Assembly (NCBI GenBank): GCA_964388575.1
Contig: CAYMAZ010000007.1
Location: 42,518 to 106,517 of the forward strand
Source of the DNA: CAYMAZ01 sp964388575
GTDB taxonomy: Bacteria > Bacteroidota > Bacteroidia > Bacteroidales > DTU049
Length of the DNA: 64,000 bases
Direction of reading: 5' to 3'
The notes under the pieces: generated by a model
Databases searched by the model: none
Told to the model about the DNA's origin: nothing
What the model saw: only the letters and a program-made list of their open reading frames with translations
Made by a program: the position numbers and the translations under genes
Shown: positions 8,594 through 16,741 of the stretch, in pieces
Layout: the number at the start of each line of letters is the position of its first letter
Numbering within the stretch: the stretch's first letter is position 1

Positions 8594-9775
8594 TTAAGGT
8601 ATATAAAACTCTATCTCAACTCTTCTGTTGAGCTGCCGTCCATATTCGGTTTCATTATCAGCCACTGTCACTTTACTCCCCATTCCCAGGTATTTCATTC
8701 TTGATAATGAAATGCCCTTTTTGAAAAAATATTCAAACACAGCCTTTGCCCTTAACTCAGAGAGCGCCTGATTATATGTCGCCGAACCGATATTGTCAGT
8801 GTGCCCAATAATCAAGATGTGAATGTGACTGTTGTTATTCAGAAAATCCAAAATTGTATTCAGTTCCGCGTGTGATTCCGGCCGGAGTATGGATTTTTCA
8901 AAATCAAAATACACATTTTTTAGCGTATAAGTTGTTCCTGCCTCAAACAACGAGCCTTCCTTCAAATCCTTTGATTTTAAGTGATCTATCTGATCTCCGG
9001 TAATCATGAGTGCATTTTCATCCCTGCAATTGCCTTCATGTGCAGGCGTAAGGCTTATACCATCAATATAATAATATGCAAAAAATCGGGTGTCGTTGAA
9101 CACAGTCGGGTCGTGTTTTATAATTTTGTTTTGAGAGATGGGTTGAAAATTTCCGATTGTGACATATCTTTCTCCACCGTAAGCTTTGTACATTGATGAA
9201 AGTTCTTTCCAGCCCGGCTGCATGCTTAGCATCGAATCAGGATGCAAAATCAGTTGAGGTTGAAAGGTGTAAAAATCATCATTATCCCGGAATTCTGGCT
9301 TTTCAAATGAAAAATAAATCCCAATACTGCTTGTTCCTATTCCCGAATTTTGCGCATGAGTATAATACATTGTAAAACAGTATTGTTCACCAGCTTCAAG
9401 AGGAAGTTCGAGGACTCCTGTAATATGTTCGGAATAAGTTGAAGAATAGGGGTATGTTTCAGGATCTGAACGCAGGATTATTCCGATGTATCCATCCCCT
9501 TCAAAGGGTTCTGTACTTCCAGCAAAATTATTCGGAACTCCAACATCTGAGTTACGGCTGCAGCGATGAAAAAAATCAGGAGTTGACTGATTTACAGTAC
9601 TCCAACCCGGAAGCAACTGTTTTATGTTGCTGTTGTAATGATTGTATGTGCCCGGGCACCTGAAATACAAGCTGAAATTACCGTTTACAATCAGGTCCTG
9701 TGATAGCACATCCACACAAAATAAAAGGTGAAAAAATACAAATGTGAGCAACAATATGTGTTTCTTCCTGATCAT
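8594..9775 (-). CDS. OmpA-family outer membrane protein with N-terminal sandwich domain
   Basis: A 393-residue exported protein. Residues 1-25 form a signal peptide ending near LSQ. Residues 27-240 (LIVNGNFSLYFRCP onward, many Tyr and Gly) resemble the jelly-roll domain often found at the front of Bacteroidota OmpA-like proteins. The C-terminus (about 285-393) is an OmpA/MotB peptidoglycan-binding domain with VYFDFEKSIL, IIGHTDNIGS and NRRVEIEF. It probably tethers the outer membrane to peptidoglycan while presenting the N-terminal domain. The partner or ligand of that domain is unknown. A -7 promoter element lies at 9801-9808. Confidence 0.85.
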   Translation of the reverse strand: MIRKKHILLLTFVFFHLLFCVDVLSQDLIVNGNFSLYFRCPGTYNHYNSNIKQLLPGWSTVNQSTPDFFHRCSRNSDVGVPNNFAGSTEPFEGDGYIGIILRSDPETYPYSSTYSEHITGVLELPLEAGEQYCFTMYYTHAQNSGIGTSSIGIYFSFEKPEFRDNDDFYTFQPQLILHPDSMLSMQPGWKELSSMYKAYGGERYVTIGNFQPISQNKIIKHDPTVFNDTRFFAYYYIDGISLTPAHEGNCRDENALMITGDQIDHLKSKDLKEGSLFEAGTTYTLKNVYFDFEKSILRPESHAELNTILDFLNNNSHIHILIIGHTDNIGSATYNQALSELRAKAVFEYFFKKGISLSRMKYLGMGSKVTVADNETEYGRQLNRRVEIEFYIP

Positions 9776-9800
9776 TTAGTCTTGCCGGACAGTGAATATA

Positions 9801-9808
9801 CAAAAATA
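9801..9808 (-). promoter_or_regulatory. -7 element for the OmpA-family gene
   Basis: Minus-strand TATTTTTG, 25 bases upstream of the ATG at 9775. Confidence 0.5.
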
Positions 9809-9840
9809 CGTAATTTTTGACGACTTTATTGGGCATTGGG

Positions 9841-9869
9841 TTTGCTCTGTTCAAAAAAGTGTAATTTTG
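9841..9869 (+). promoter_or_regulatory. Promoter of pssA
   Basis: TTTG at 9841-9844 and TAATTTTG at 9862-9869, separated by 17 bases. This is close to the Bacteroidota consensus and ends 18 bases before the ATG. Confidence 0.6.
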
Positions 9870-9887
9870 AGTTTTAAAACCTGACCA

Positions 9888-10607
9888 ATGAAATCAATCA
9901 TAAAGGCAATACCAAACACTTTAACACTATTAAACCTCGTATCTGGACTTGCAGGGATACTATTCTGGCAACATGATTTGTTGTATGCAGCAATGTGTGT
10001 GTACCTTGCAATGGTATTTGATTTTTTTGATGGTTTTTCAGCACGGTTGCTCGGTGCAACATCAGATATAGGAAAGCAGCTTGACTCATTGGCCGACCTG
10101 GTTTCTTTTGGTGTTTTGCCTGCCTGTATTCTGTTTGGTGTATTGCATCCTGATTTTCTATGGATGACAAAAACCGATGTTCCTGTATTTAGCTTTTTGC
10201 TGATAGCAGTTCCTCTTTTTTCAGCATTAAGGCTTGCCCGTTTTAATCTTGATGAAACCCAGACCTATGGTTTTAAGGGCCTGCCAACTCCGGCCAATGC
10301 TTTCTGGATTGCCGCAGTTCCTTTTATTGTGATGTATTCACCTGAAAACAGTATTGCATTTAAATTGTTTTCCGGACAGATGAGTCTGGTGATCTTTGCA
10401 CTGACAGGATCGGTCATGTTGTTATTGCCTGTTCCTCTTATGGCTTTAAAATTTAAAAGTTTTAAGTGGAAAAACAATTGGTTTCGTTATTTATTTATCG
10501 GGACAGCAGTAATGCTATTTATCTTTTTCAAATGGACCGGGATTCCGATTATTATTTTGGCATATATTGTCATTTCTATGTTTTCAATGCTTTTTCGGAA
10601 AGAATAG
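9888..10607 (+). CDS. pssA: CDP-diacylglycerol--serine O-phosphatidyltransferase
   Basis: A 239-residue integral membrane enzyme that makes phosphatidylserine, the precursor of phosphatidylethanolamine. The CDP-alcohol phosphatidyltransferase motif DG-x2-AR-x8-G-x3-D-x3-D is complete (FDGFSARLLG, then GKQLDSLAD). About eight hydrophobic segments are visible along the chain. Length fits the PssA type of Bacteroidota and Gram-positives rather than the E. coli soluble type. Its stop is two bases from the stop of lnt on the other strand, so the two genes converge tail to tail with no room for a separate terminator. Confidence 0.93.
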   Translation: MKSIIKAIPNTLTLLNLVSGLAGILFWQHDLLYAAMCVYLAMVFDFFDGFSARLLGATSDIGKQLDSLADLVSFGVLPACILFGVLHPDFLWMTKTDVPVFSFLLIAVPLFSALRLARFNLDETQTYGFKGLPTPANAFWIAAVPFIVMYSPENSIAFKLFSGQMSLVIFALTGSVMLLLPVPLMALKFKSFKWKNNWFRYLFIGTAVMLFIFFKWTGIPIIILAYIVISMFSMLFRKE

Positions 10608-10609
10608 AC

Positions 10610-12244
10610 CTACTGCTGCCTGATCTTTCTGTCTGAAATTCTTCTGACCAGGACAACCACAATGATTGCAAGAGAAGCAAAAGCGGAAATTCTTCCTGGA
10701 TAGTCTCCGTATTTTGTATAAATTGTAATTTTATCGTTTGCATTGATTGTATTTCTCAAAACATGTTGCTCCCAATAAGGAACAGAACTGACAACCTCCC
10801 CAAGCTGGTTGATATATCCTGAAATACCTGTGTTTGCAGAACGGGCAATACTTCTTCGGGTTTCTATGGCTCTGAGAGAAGCATAAGAAAAATGTTGCCT
10901 GTATCCGGGAGTATCGCCCCACCATCCATCATTTGTAACAATAAAAATTAACTGAGCTCCTTTGTTGATATACCCGTTTACATATTCTCCATAAATTGAT
11001 TCATAACAAATAACAGGAGCAACGGGAACCTTCCCCGATGAAAAGACAACAGGTTCTTCACTCATTCCCAAACTGCCTGATGTTCCTCCCAAATCAATTG
11101 TAAATCGTTCAAGAAATCTGAAAAATTGAGGATAAGGCATTCGTTCAACACCAGGAACAAGTCTGGATTTGTGATAATAATCAACAAGACCAGAGGAATC
11201 AATTTCCAGAGCGCTGTTATATGAATCCCAGCAACAGTCTCCATCCTGAAAATACCTGGCAGTTGGTGTGAGTTTTGAATCATAAACTTCATAAGCATCA
11301 GCTCCAGATATCAGGACGATATTGGGAAAATATCTGGCAATTGTATCTTTGATTCTTGTGATGGCCGGTTGTTCTTCAGAATGATTGATGGCAACAGAGC
11401 CCGGAATTGAAGTTTCAGGCCAAACGATGAAATCAGTCAGTGAATCAGACTTCTGAACAGACTGTCCCAGCAATTTGTCCCAAATAACGTCTCTGAAAGC
11501 AGAATTAAATTTCTCACCATACGGGTCAACATTTGGTTGAATCACGACAACATCTACTGGATTTATTTTTTCTTTATATGTCTCAAATTTAATGAATGAG
11601 ATACATAAAGGAACAATTAACACAAATAGTGGCAGGATGCTGAATTTCTGAAGTTGTTTGCTCCCGGCTTTCAGATAAAACATCTGTAGTAGCCTGAATA
11701 GCAGGATGTTCACAAGTAATATCCAGAGCGTGCCTCCCAGAACACCTGTATATTCATACCATTGAACAGATCTGATTGAGGATGCAAAACCATTTCCCAG
11801 CTGAAGCCATGGCCACGATAACTCCCAGTTGAGGTGGAAATATTCAAATGTAATCCAGAAAATAATCAGTATAAAATATCCTGTGTCCAGGGAATTTACA
11901 AGATTGCGATTCAGGACTTTTCTGCAGTAATGAAATAGCTGAAATACCAAAGCCATAAACAGAGAGTTAAAAAGGATTGCCATAGCAGCTCCTGCAAATG
12001 ATGCATAATATATCCACCATGTTGTCAGCAGATTCCAAAGAAAAAGTCCTGCATAAGTGTAATAAAATACAGCAAATCGTGCGTACTTATGTTGATTTCT
12101 GAAAATTTGTTCCTCAACAATTAAAAAGGGGATAAATCCGAAAAAAAGTAGACCTGCCAACCCTTTTTGTGGCCATGCAAGGCTCATGATTATCCCTCCG
12201 GCAAGAGAAATCAGTAACAATTGATATTTTTTTATAGTGTTCAT
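10610..12244 (-). CDS. lnt: Apolipoprotein N-acyltransferase
   Basis: A 544-residue inner membrane enzyme that adds the third acyl chain to lipoproteins. The N-terminal half has six or more membrane segments. The periplasmic nitrilase-like domain carries the catalytic triad: Glu in VWPETSIPG, Lys in YHKSRLVPG and Cys in VICYESIYGEY. A final membrane helix follows near the C-terminus. Full triacylation by this enzyme suits a genome rich in lipoproteins such as this one. The start at 12244 gives a basic N-terminus followed directly by the first helix. Confidence 0.95.
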   Translation of the reverse strand: MNTIKKYQLLLISLAGGIIMSLAWPQKGLAGLLFFGFIPFLIVEEQIFRNQHKYARFAVFYYTYAGLFLWNLLTTWWIYYASFAGAAMAILFNSLFMALVFQLFHYCRKVLNRNLVNSLDTGYFILIIFWITFEYFHLNWELSWPWLQLGNGFASSIRSVQWYEYTGVLGGTLWILLVNILLFRLLQMFYLKAGSKQLQKFSILPLFVLIVPLCISFIKFETYKEKINPVDVVVIQPNVDPYGEKFNSAFRDVIWDKLLGQSVQKSDSLTDFIVWPETSIPGSVAINHSEEQPAITRIKDTIARYFPNIVLISGADAYEVYDSKLTPTARYFQDGDCCWDSYNSALEIDSSGLVDYYHKSRLVPGVERMPYPQFFRFLERFTIDLGGTSGSLGMSEEPVVFSSGKVPVAPVICYESIYGEYVNGYINKGAQLIFIVTNDGWWGDTPGYRQHFSYASLRAIETRRSIARSANTGISGYINQLGEVVSSVPYWEQHVLRNTINANDKITIYTKYGDYPGRISAFASLAIIVVVLVRRISDRKIRQQ

Positions 12245-12363
12245 CTGGACTTGAATGTGCTGCGAAATTATGAAATGTTAAGCGATTTTTGACCATGTCA
12301 GGCTGAAAAAAAATATGAATTTTGCTACACATGTATCCGGCGTTCGATTTATTGGGTTTTTTG

Positions 12364-12371
12364 TATTTTTG
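12364..12371 (+). promoter_or_regulatory. -7 element upstream of the amidohydrolase gene
   Basis: TATTTTTG, 53 bases before the ATG at 12425. No well-placed -33 TTTG is seen. Confidence 0.4.
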
Positions 12372-12424
12372 AAGTTTTAAACATAAATGCGGTTGTGCAA
12401 TCGCTATTTGTAATTTGAAAGTTT

Positions 12425-13591
12425 ATGACAGTCGAGGAGTTAGGGTTGGAAAATGTACAAAAGCTCATTGAGTTAAGACAAAAACTTCATACCGTTGCCG
12501 AACTATCAGGAAAAGAATTCGTCACTTCAAAAATTTTGGAAGATTTTCTTAAAAGCTTACATCCTGATACATTGCTAACCGAAGTTGGTGGTACGGGAAT
12601 TATTGCTACCTGGGATTCTGGTTTAACGGGACCGGATATTTTGTTGCGTGCCGATATGGATGCACTCCCCATAAAGGAAATGAATGAAGTTAGTTATAAA
12701 TCTGAAAATCCGTATGCTTCACATGCATGCGGACACGACGGACACAGCGTTATTTTGTGTGCTGTTGCTCAAATGATTTCTCTGAATAAACCAGGTGCCG
12801 GAAAGGTTCGGATTTTGTTTCAACCATCAGAGGAAAATGGAAAAGGAGCTCAGCAAATGCTACGTGATGAAAAATTGAAGGATATTCATCCGGATTATGT
12901 GTTTGCTCTTCACAACATTCCAGGCTACCCGCTTCATTCAGTGATTGTCAGAGACGGCAGCTTTTCAGCAGCTGTCAACAGTATACTCATCGATCTGAAT
13001 GGAAAAACATCCCATGCCTCTGAACCGGAAAACGGTATTAATCCTGCATTAGCAATGTCTGAGATTTTTATTCAGGCACGGTCTCTTGAAAACAACAATG
13101 CTTTGTCTGAAAACATGAAAATCGTGACTCCTGTATATGCTTTGCTTGGAGAAAAGGCGTATGGGACATCTGCCGGTCATGCAACAGCTCATTTTACTCT
13201 CAGATGCTGGAAAAATAATCAGCTTCATCAACTTGAAAATTCAATCAGAGAAATGTCTCAACATATCGTAGCAAAACATCATGTCAAAGCAGATTTTGAT
13301 TATGCTGAAACGTTTTATGCAACAGAAAACAATAAAGATGCTGTTGATTATGTGAGAAAAGCAATAGCAAATCTTGGTTTAGAAAAAATCGAAAAAGAAT
13401 TTCCGTTTAAATGGGGTGAGGATTTCGGAATGTTTACAAAGCAGTATAAAGGATGTATGTTTGGCCTGGGTGCCGGTGAACAATGTCCTGCCCTTCACAA
13501 TCCTGATTATGATTTTCCTGATGTTTTAATTGAAACAGGAGCAAATATTTTTTTACAGCTGATTGATCATTTAAACAATTATTATGTTTGA
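12425..13591 (+). CDS. M20-family amidohydrolase (N-acyl amino acid or peptide hydrolase)
   Basis: A 388-residue zinc amidohydrolase. Visible signatures are RADMDALPI (first metal region), HACGHDGH (metal and catalytic bridge), PSEENGKGA (catalytic Glu pair) and a C-terminal ALHNPDYDF with the last metal ligand. This is the M20D group (hippurate hydrolase, N-acetyl-diaminopimelate deacetylase and IAA-amino acid hydrolase relatives), and the exact substrate cannot be fixed. No signal peptide is seen, so it is cytoplasmic. Its last codons overlap the start of alr by 8 bases, indicating translational coupling. An amino-acid or cell-wall recycling substrate is therefore plausible. Confidence 0.9.
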   Translation: MTVEELGLENVQKLIELRQKLHTVAELSGKEFVTSKILEDFLKSLHPDTLLTEVGGTGIIATWDSGLTGPDILLRADMDALPIKEMNEVSYKSENPYASHACGHDGHSVILCAVAQMISLNKPGAGKVRILFQPSEENGKGAQQMLRDEKLKDIHPDYVFALHNIPGYPLHSVIVRDGSFSAAVNSILIDLNGKTSHASEPENGINPALAMSEIFIQARSLENNNALSENMKIVTPVYALLGEKAYGTSAGHATAHFTLRCWKNNQLHQLENSIREMSQHIVAKHHVKADFDYAETFYATENNKDAVDYVRKAIANLGLEKIEKEFPFKWGEDFGMFTKQYKGCMFGLGAGEQCPALHNPDYDFPDVLIETGANIFLQLIDHLNNYYV

Positions 13592-14738
13592 TACTTCCAA
13601 AATTGAATTGAGCCCTGAAGCACTGAAAAATAATCTTGGATTCATACAAAGAAAAATTCCAAGAGGAGTGAAAATTTGTAGTGTTATTAAAGGCAATGCA
13701 TACGGGCATGGATTTTCCGAGTATACAGAAATGGCAATGCGTCTCGGCATTGGGTATTTTGCCGTACACGCAGCTGAGGAAGCCTATCGCCTTTTAAAAA
13801 GAATTGATCAGAAACCCGAAATTTTCATAATGGGTGATGTTGAAAATGAAGCCATTTCATGGGCAATTGAAAATGGTCTTGAGTTTTCTGTTTTTGATTT
13901 TGCAAGATTGGAACATGCAGTATATCATGCAAAAAAATTGAAATCCAAAGCAAAAATTCATTTTGAAATTGAAACAGGAATGCGCAGAACAGGATTTGAA
14001 AATACCGAATTACCTCAATTGGTTGATTTTTTGAAAAAACACAGTGATAATATTATTTTTCAGGGTTTGTTTACACATTTTGCCGGTGCAGAAAGTCTGG
14101 CAAACAACTTCAGAATCAATAAGCAAAAATCCAATTTTGATCAGTCAGTCGAATTTTTCAAATCCTTTCATTTGAATCCGATATACACACATGCTGCGTG
14201 TTCAGCGGTTGTACTGAATTATCCTGAAGCCATCGGAAATATGGTCAGGGTTGGGATTGTTCAGTATGGGTTTTGGCCAAATAAGGAAACACATATTCGT
14301 TATTGTGGTGAAAAGGAAAAAAATTCGGATCCGCTGAAAAGAGTCATGAGATGGACTACAAGAGTGATGGCATTAAAGGAAGTCAGGAAAGGAAGTTTTG
14401 TCGGCTATGGTACATCGTATCTTGCGCATAAGAACATGAAACTCGCAATTCTACCGGTTGGGTATTCTCATGGTTATGGAAGAAACCTCAGCAACGTAGG
14501 TTCTGTACTCATCAATGGAAAACATTGTCCCATCGTTGGACTCGTCAATATGAACAGTATCACTGTTGATATAACCTACGCCGGAGAAATAGGAATTGGA
14601 GATGAGGTTGTTTTGATCGGCAGGCAAAAAGGGAAGGAGATCACTGTCAACTCATTCAGCGAACAGGCAAATCAGCTCAACTACGAACTCCTTACCAGAT
14701 TGCCTTACGGTATTCCAAGAAAGACCGCATCACAGTGA
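13584..14738 (+). CDS. alr: Alanine racemase
   Basis: PLP enzyme of 384 residues supplying D-alanine for peptidoglycan. The PLP lysine is Lys36 in SVIKGNAYGHG. The catalytic tyrosine of the partner subunit lies in VGYGTSY. Substrate-loop VNMNSITVD and RLPYGIPR near the end are also typical. Length is normal. The ATG lies inside the end of the amidohydrolase gene (8-base overlap), so the two form an operon. It converges with pruA, 12 bases apart. Confidence 0.95.
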   Translation: MFDTSKIELSPEALKNNLGFIQRKIPRGVKICSVIKGNAYGHGFSEYTEMAMRLGIGYFAVHAAEEAYRLLKRIDQKPEIFIMGDVENEAISWAIENGLEFSVFDFARLEHAVYHAKKLKSKAKIHFEIETGMRRTGFENTELPQLVDFLKKHSDNIIFQGLFTHFAGAESLANNFRINKQKSNFDQSVEFFKSFHLNPIYTHAACSAVVLNYPEAIGNMVRVGIVQYGFWPNKETHIRYCGEKEKNSDPLKRVMRWTTRVMALKEVRKGSFVGYGTSYLAHKNMKLAILPVGYSHGYGRNLSNVGSVLINGKHCPIVGLVNMNSITVDITYAGEIGIGDEVVLIGRQKGKEITVNSFSEQANQLNYELLTRLPYGIPRKTASQ

Positions 14739-14750
14739 AACAATAATCTA

Positions 14751-16403
14751 TTAATCCTTCTTCTTCTCACAATACCCTTCTTTCATAAAAGGATATTTAA
14801 AGTCGGTTGGCGGTATGAGAGTTTCCTTTATCGTGCGGGGATTAACCCATCTGAGAAGATTGAGAAGACTTCCTGCTTTGTCATTTGTTCCTGAGGCACG
14901 TGATCCTCCAAATGGTTGCTGCCCTACAACAGCACCTGTTGGTTTGTCGTTGTAGTAGAAATTTCCTGCAGCATATTTCAAGACTCTGCATGCTTTCTGC
15001 AATTCATGCCTGTCTTTTGAAAATATAGAGCCCGTAAGTCCGTATGGGGAAGTGTTGTCTACAAGTTCGAGAGTTTCATCAAATTTGTCATCTTCATAAA
15101 CATATATTGTCATCACCGGCCCGAAGATTTCTTCTTCCATGGTGATGAAATGTGGAACATGAGCCTGTATTATTGTCGGTTCAATGAAATAACCTTCAGT
15201 TTGATCATATTTTCCTCCCAATAAAATATCGGCTTTATCCGTGTTTCTGGCTTTTTCTATATATCCTGTAATGCTTTTAAATGCATCTTCATTGATGACT
15301 GCACCCATAAAATTTTCAAAGTTGGATGTATCACCCATTTTAATTTCTTTCCACATTTGTGCAATTCGCTCTTTCAGTTGAGGCCATTTTGATTTCGGAA
15401 GATAGGCCCTTGATGCTGCTGAACATTTTTGTCCCTGATATTCAAATGCTCCACGCACAATGGCTGTCGCAACTTCATCAATTGCGGCAGAATGATGAGC
15501 AACAATAAAATCCTTGCCTCCTGTTTCACCCACAACACGTGGATAAGATTTGTAATGATCAATGTTGTTTGCAACGGTTTTATAAATACTGTTAAACGTT
15601 TTGGTTGATCCTGTAAAATGAATTCCGGCAAGCATTTTATGACCTAGGACCAATGGGGCAATGATGGAACTCTGCCCTGGAATAAAGTTGATAACACCTG
15701 AAGGTAACCCGGCTTCAATAAATACTTTCATAAGAAAATAGTTTGATAATACAGCATTTGCTGAAGGTTTCCAGACAACAGTATTTCCCATGAGTACTGG
15801 AGCAAGTGTCAGATTTGAACCAATAGATGTGAAGTTGAAGGGTGTAACTGCAAACACAAACCCTTCCAATGGCCTGTACTCCAGACGGTTCACAATTCCC
15901 GGGGGCGAAAGCGGTTGTTCATTGTAAATTTTCGAAGCAAATTCAGCATTGAAACGGATAAAGTCGACAGTTTCATCAACGGCATCAATTTCTGCCTGGT
16001 GAGCTGTTTTACTTTGACCAAGCATTGTGGCAGCATTGATTAAATGTTTGTATTTGCCGGAGATCAGCTCTGCGATTTTAAGTGTCACTGAAACACGTTC
16101 AACCCATGAAAAAGATTCCCAGGTTTTGTGTGCTTCCAGAGCTGCATCAATAGCCATCTGTACTTCCTTTTCCCCTGCCTTGTGATAGCGTGCAATCACA
16201 TGGCGATGGTTGTGAGGAACGGTGATTTCAGCAGTGTCATTGGTGAAAATCTCTTTTCCTCCGATTATCAGAGGAATTTCTGTGACTGTGCCTGTAAGCC
16301 TGTTGATCTCTGAAAGCAAAGCCTTACGTTGCGGCGTACCAGCCTTGTAAAGCTCGACAGGTTCATTACCTGGAGCTTTGTAATTAAAAATTGCATTATT
16401 CAT
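14751..16403 (-). CDS. pruA: L-glutamate gamma-semialdehyde dehydrogenase (delta-1-pyrroline-5-carboxylate dehydrogenase)
   Basis: NAD-dependent aldehyde dehydrogenase of about 550 residues, oxidising glutamate semialdehyde to glutamate in proline breakdown. The catalytic Cys is in YQGQKCSAASRAY and the general-base Glu in VGETGGKDF. The start MNNAIFNYKAPGNEPV is the usual opening of the mono-functional Bacteroidota and eukaryote-type enzyme. The ATG at 16403 is chosen over upstream in-frame codons because a -7 element lies at 16437-16444. No proline dehydrogenase gene is in the window, so the pathway must be completed elsewhere. Confidence 0.93.
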   Translation of the reverse strand: MNNAIFNYKAPGNEPVELYKAGTPQRKALLSEINRLTGTVTEIPLIIGGKEIFTNDTAEITVPHNHRHVIARYHKAGEKEVQMAIDAALEAHKTWESFSWVERVSVTLKIAELISGKYKHLINAATMLGQSKTAHQAEIDAVDETVDFIRFNAEFASKIYNEQPLSPPGIVNRLEYRPLEGFVFAVTPFNFTSIGSNLTLAPVLMGNTVVWKPSANAVLSNYFLMKVFIEAGLPSGVINFIPGQSSIIAPLVLGHKMLAGIHFTGSTKTFNSIYKTVANNIDHYKSYPRVVGETGGKDFIVAHHSAAIDEVATAIVRGAFEYQGQKCSAASRAYLPKSKWPQLKERIAQMWKEIKMGDTSNFENFMGAVINEDAFKSITGYIEKARNTDKADILLGGKYDQTEGYFIEPTIIQAHVPHFITMEEEIFGPVMTIYVYEDDKFDETLELVDNTSPYGLTGSIFSKDRHELQKACRVLKYAAGNFYYNDKPTGAVVGQQPFGGSRASGTNDKAGSLLNLLRWVNPRTIKETLIPPTDFKYPFMKEGYCEKKKD

Positions 16404-16436
16404 ATTGTAGTTTCGTTTAATTAAATTTAATTTAGA

Positions 16437-16444
16437 CAAAATTA
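16437..16444 (-). promoter_or_regulatory. -7 element for pruA
   Basis: Minus-strand TAATTTTG. It overlaps the longest possible start near 16439 and so favours translation from 16403. Confidence 0.5.
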
Positions 16445-16541
16445 ATATAAAAATCTGAAACAGAAGTAATTTTTATCAAAACAAATTGAAAATAAGACGT
16501 GTAAAATGCAAAACTGTTTATAAATTTGAAAAATTTTAATT

Positions 16542-16546
16542 GGAGG
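16542..16546 (+). promoter_or_regulatory. Shine-Dalgarno site GGAGG of the small membrane protein gene
   Basis: A perfect GGAGG eight bases before the ATG at 16555. Strong Shine-Dalgarno sites are uncommon in Bacteroidota, and this one decides the start. Confidence 0.6.
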
Positions 16547-16554
16547 GCAACACA

Positions 16555-16740
16555 ATGTCACAAAAAGTATGTAAAAGTGCACCTGCTTCCGGAGCAGTAT
16601 ATGGTCTTGGATTGATCGGAGCTGCAATTTATTTTATTTCTCAGGCAACAGGATTCTGGATTGGGGTGTTGGGTTTTTTAAAAGCGATGGTTTGGCCTGC
16701 TTTTCTTGTATACGAAGCGCTGAAGTACCTTGGTGCATAG
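16555..16740 (+). CDS. Small membrane protein of unknown function, 61 residues
   Basis: Starts MSQKVCKSAPASGAVYGLG after a strong GGAGG site. Two hydrophobic segments are visible (about residues 13-29 and 34-53), the second containing GVLGFLKAMVWPAFLVYEAL. The pattern YGLGLIGAAIYFI plus FLKA-x-VWPAFLVYE resembles a short conserved membrane protein found in several bacterial phyla, without a known role. It lies between divergent pruA and convergent nadE, whose stop is one base away from its own. No function should be assigned. Confidence 0.75.
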   Translation: MSQKVCKSAPASGAVYGLGLIGAAIYFISQATGFWIGVLGFLKAMVWPAFLVYEALKYLGA

Positions 16741-16741
16741 T

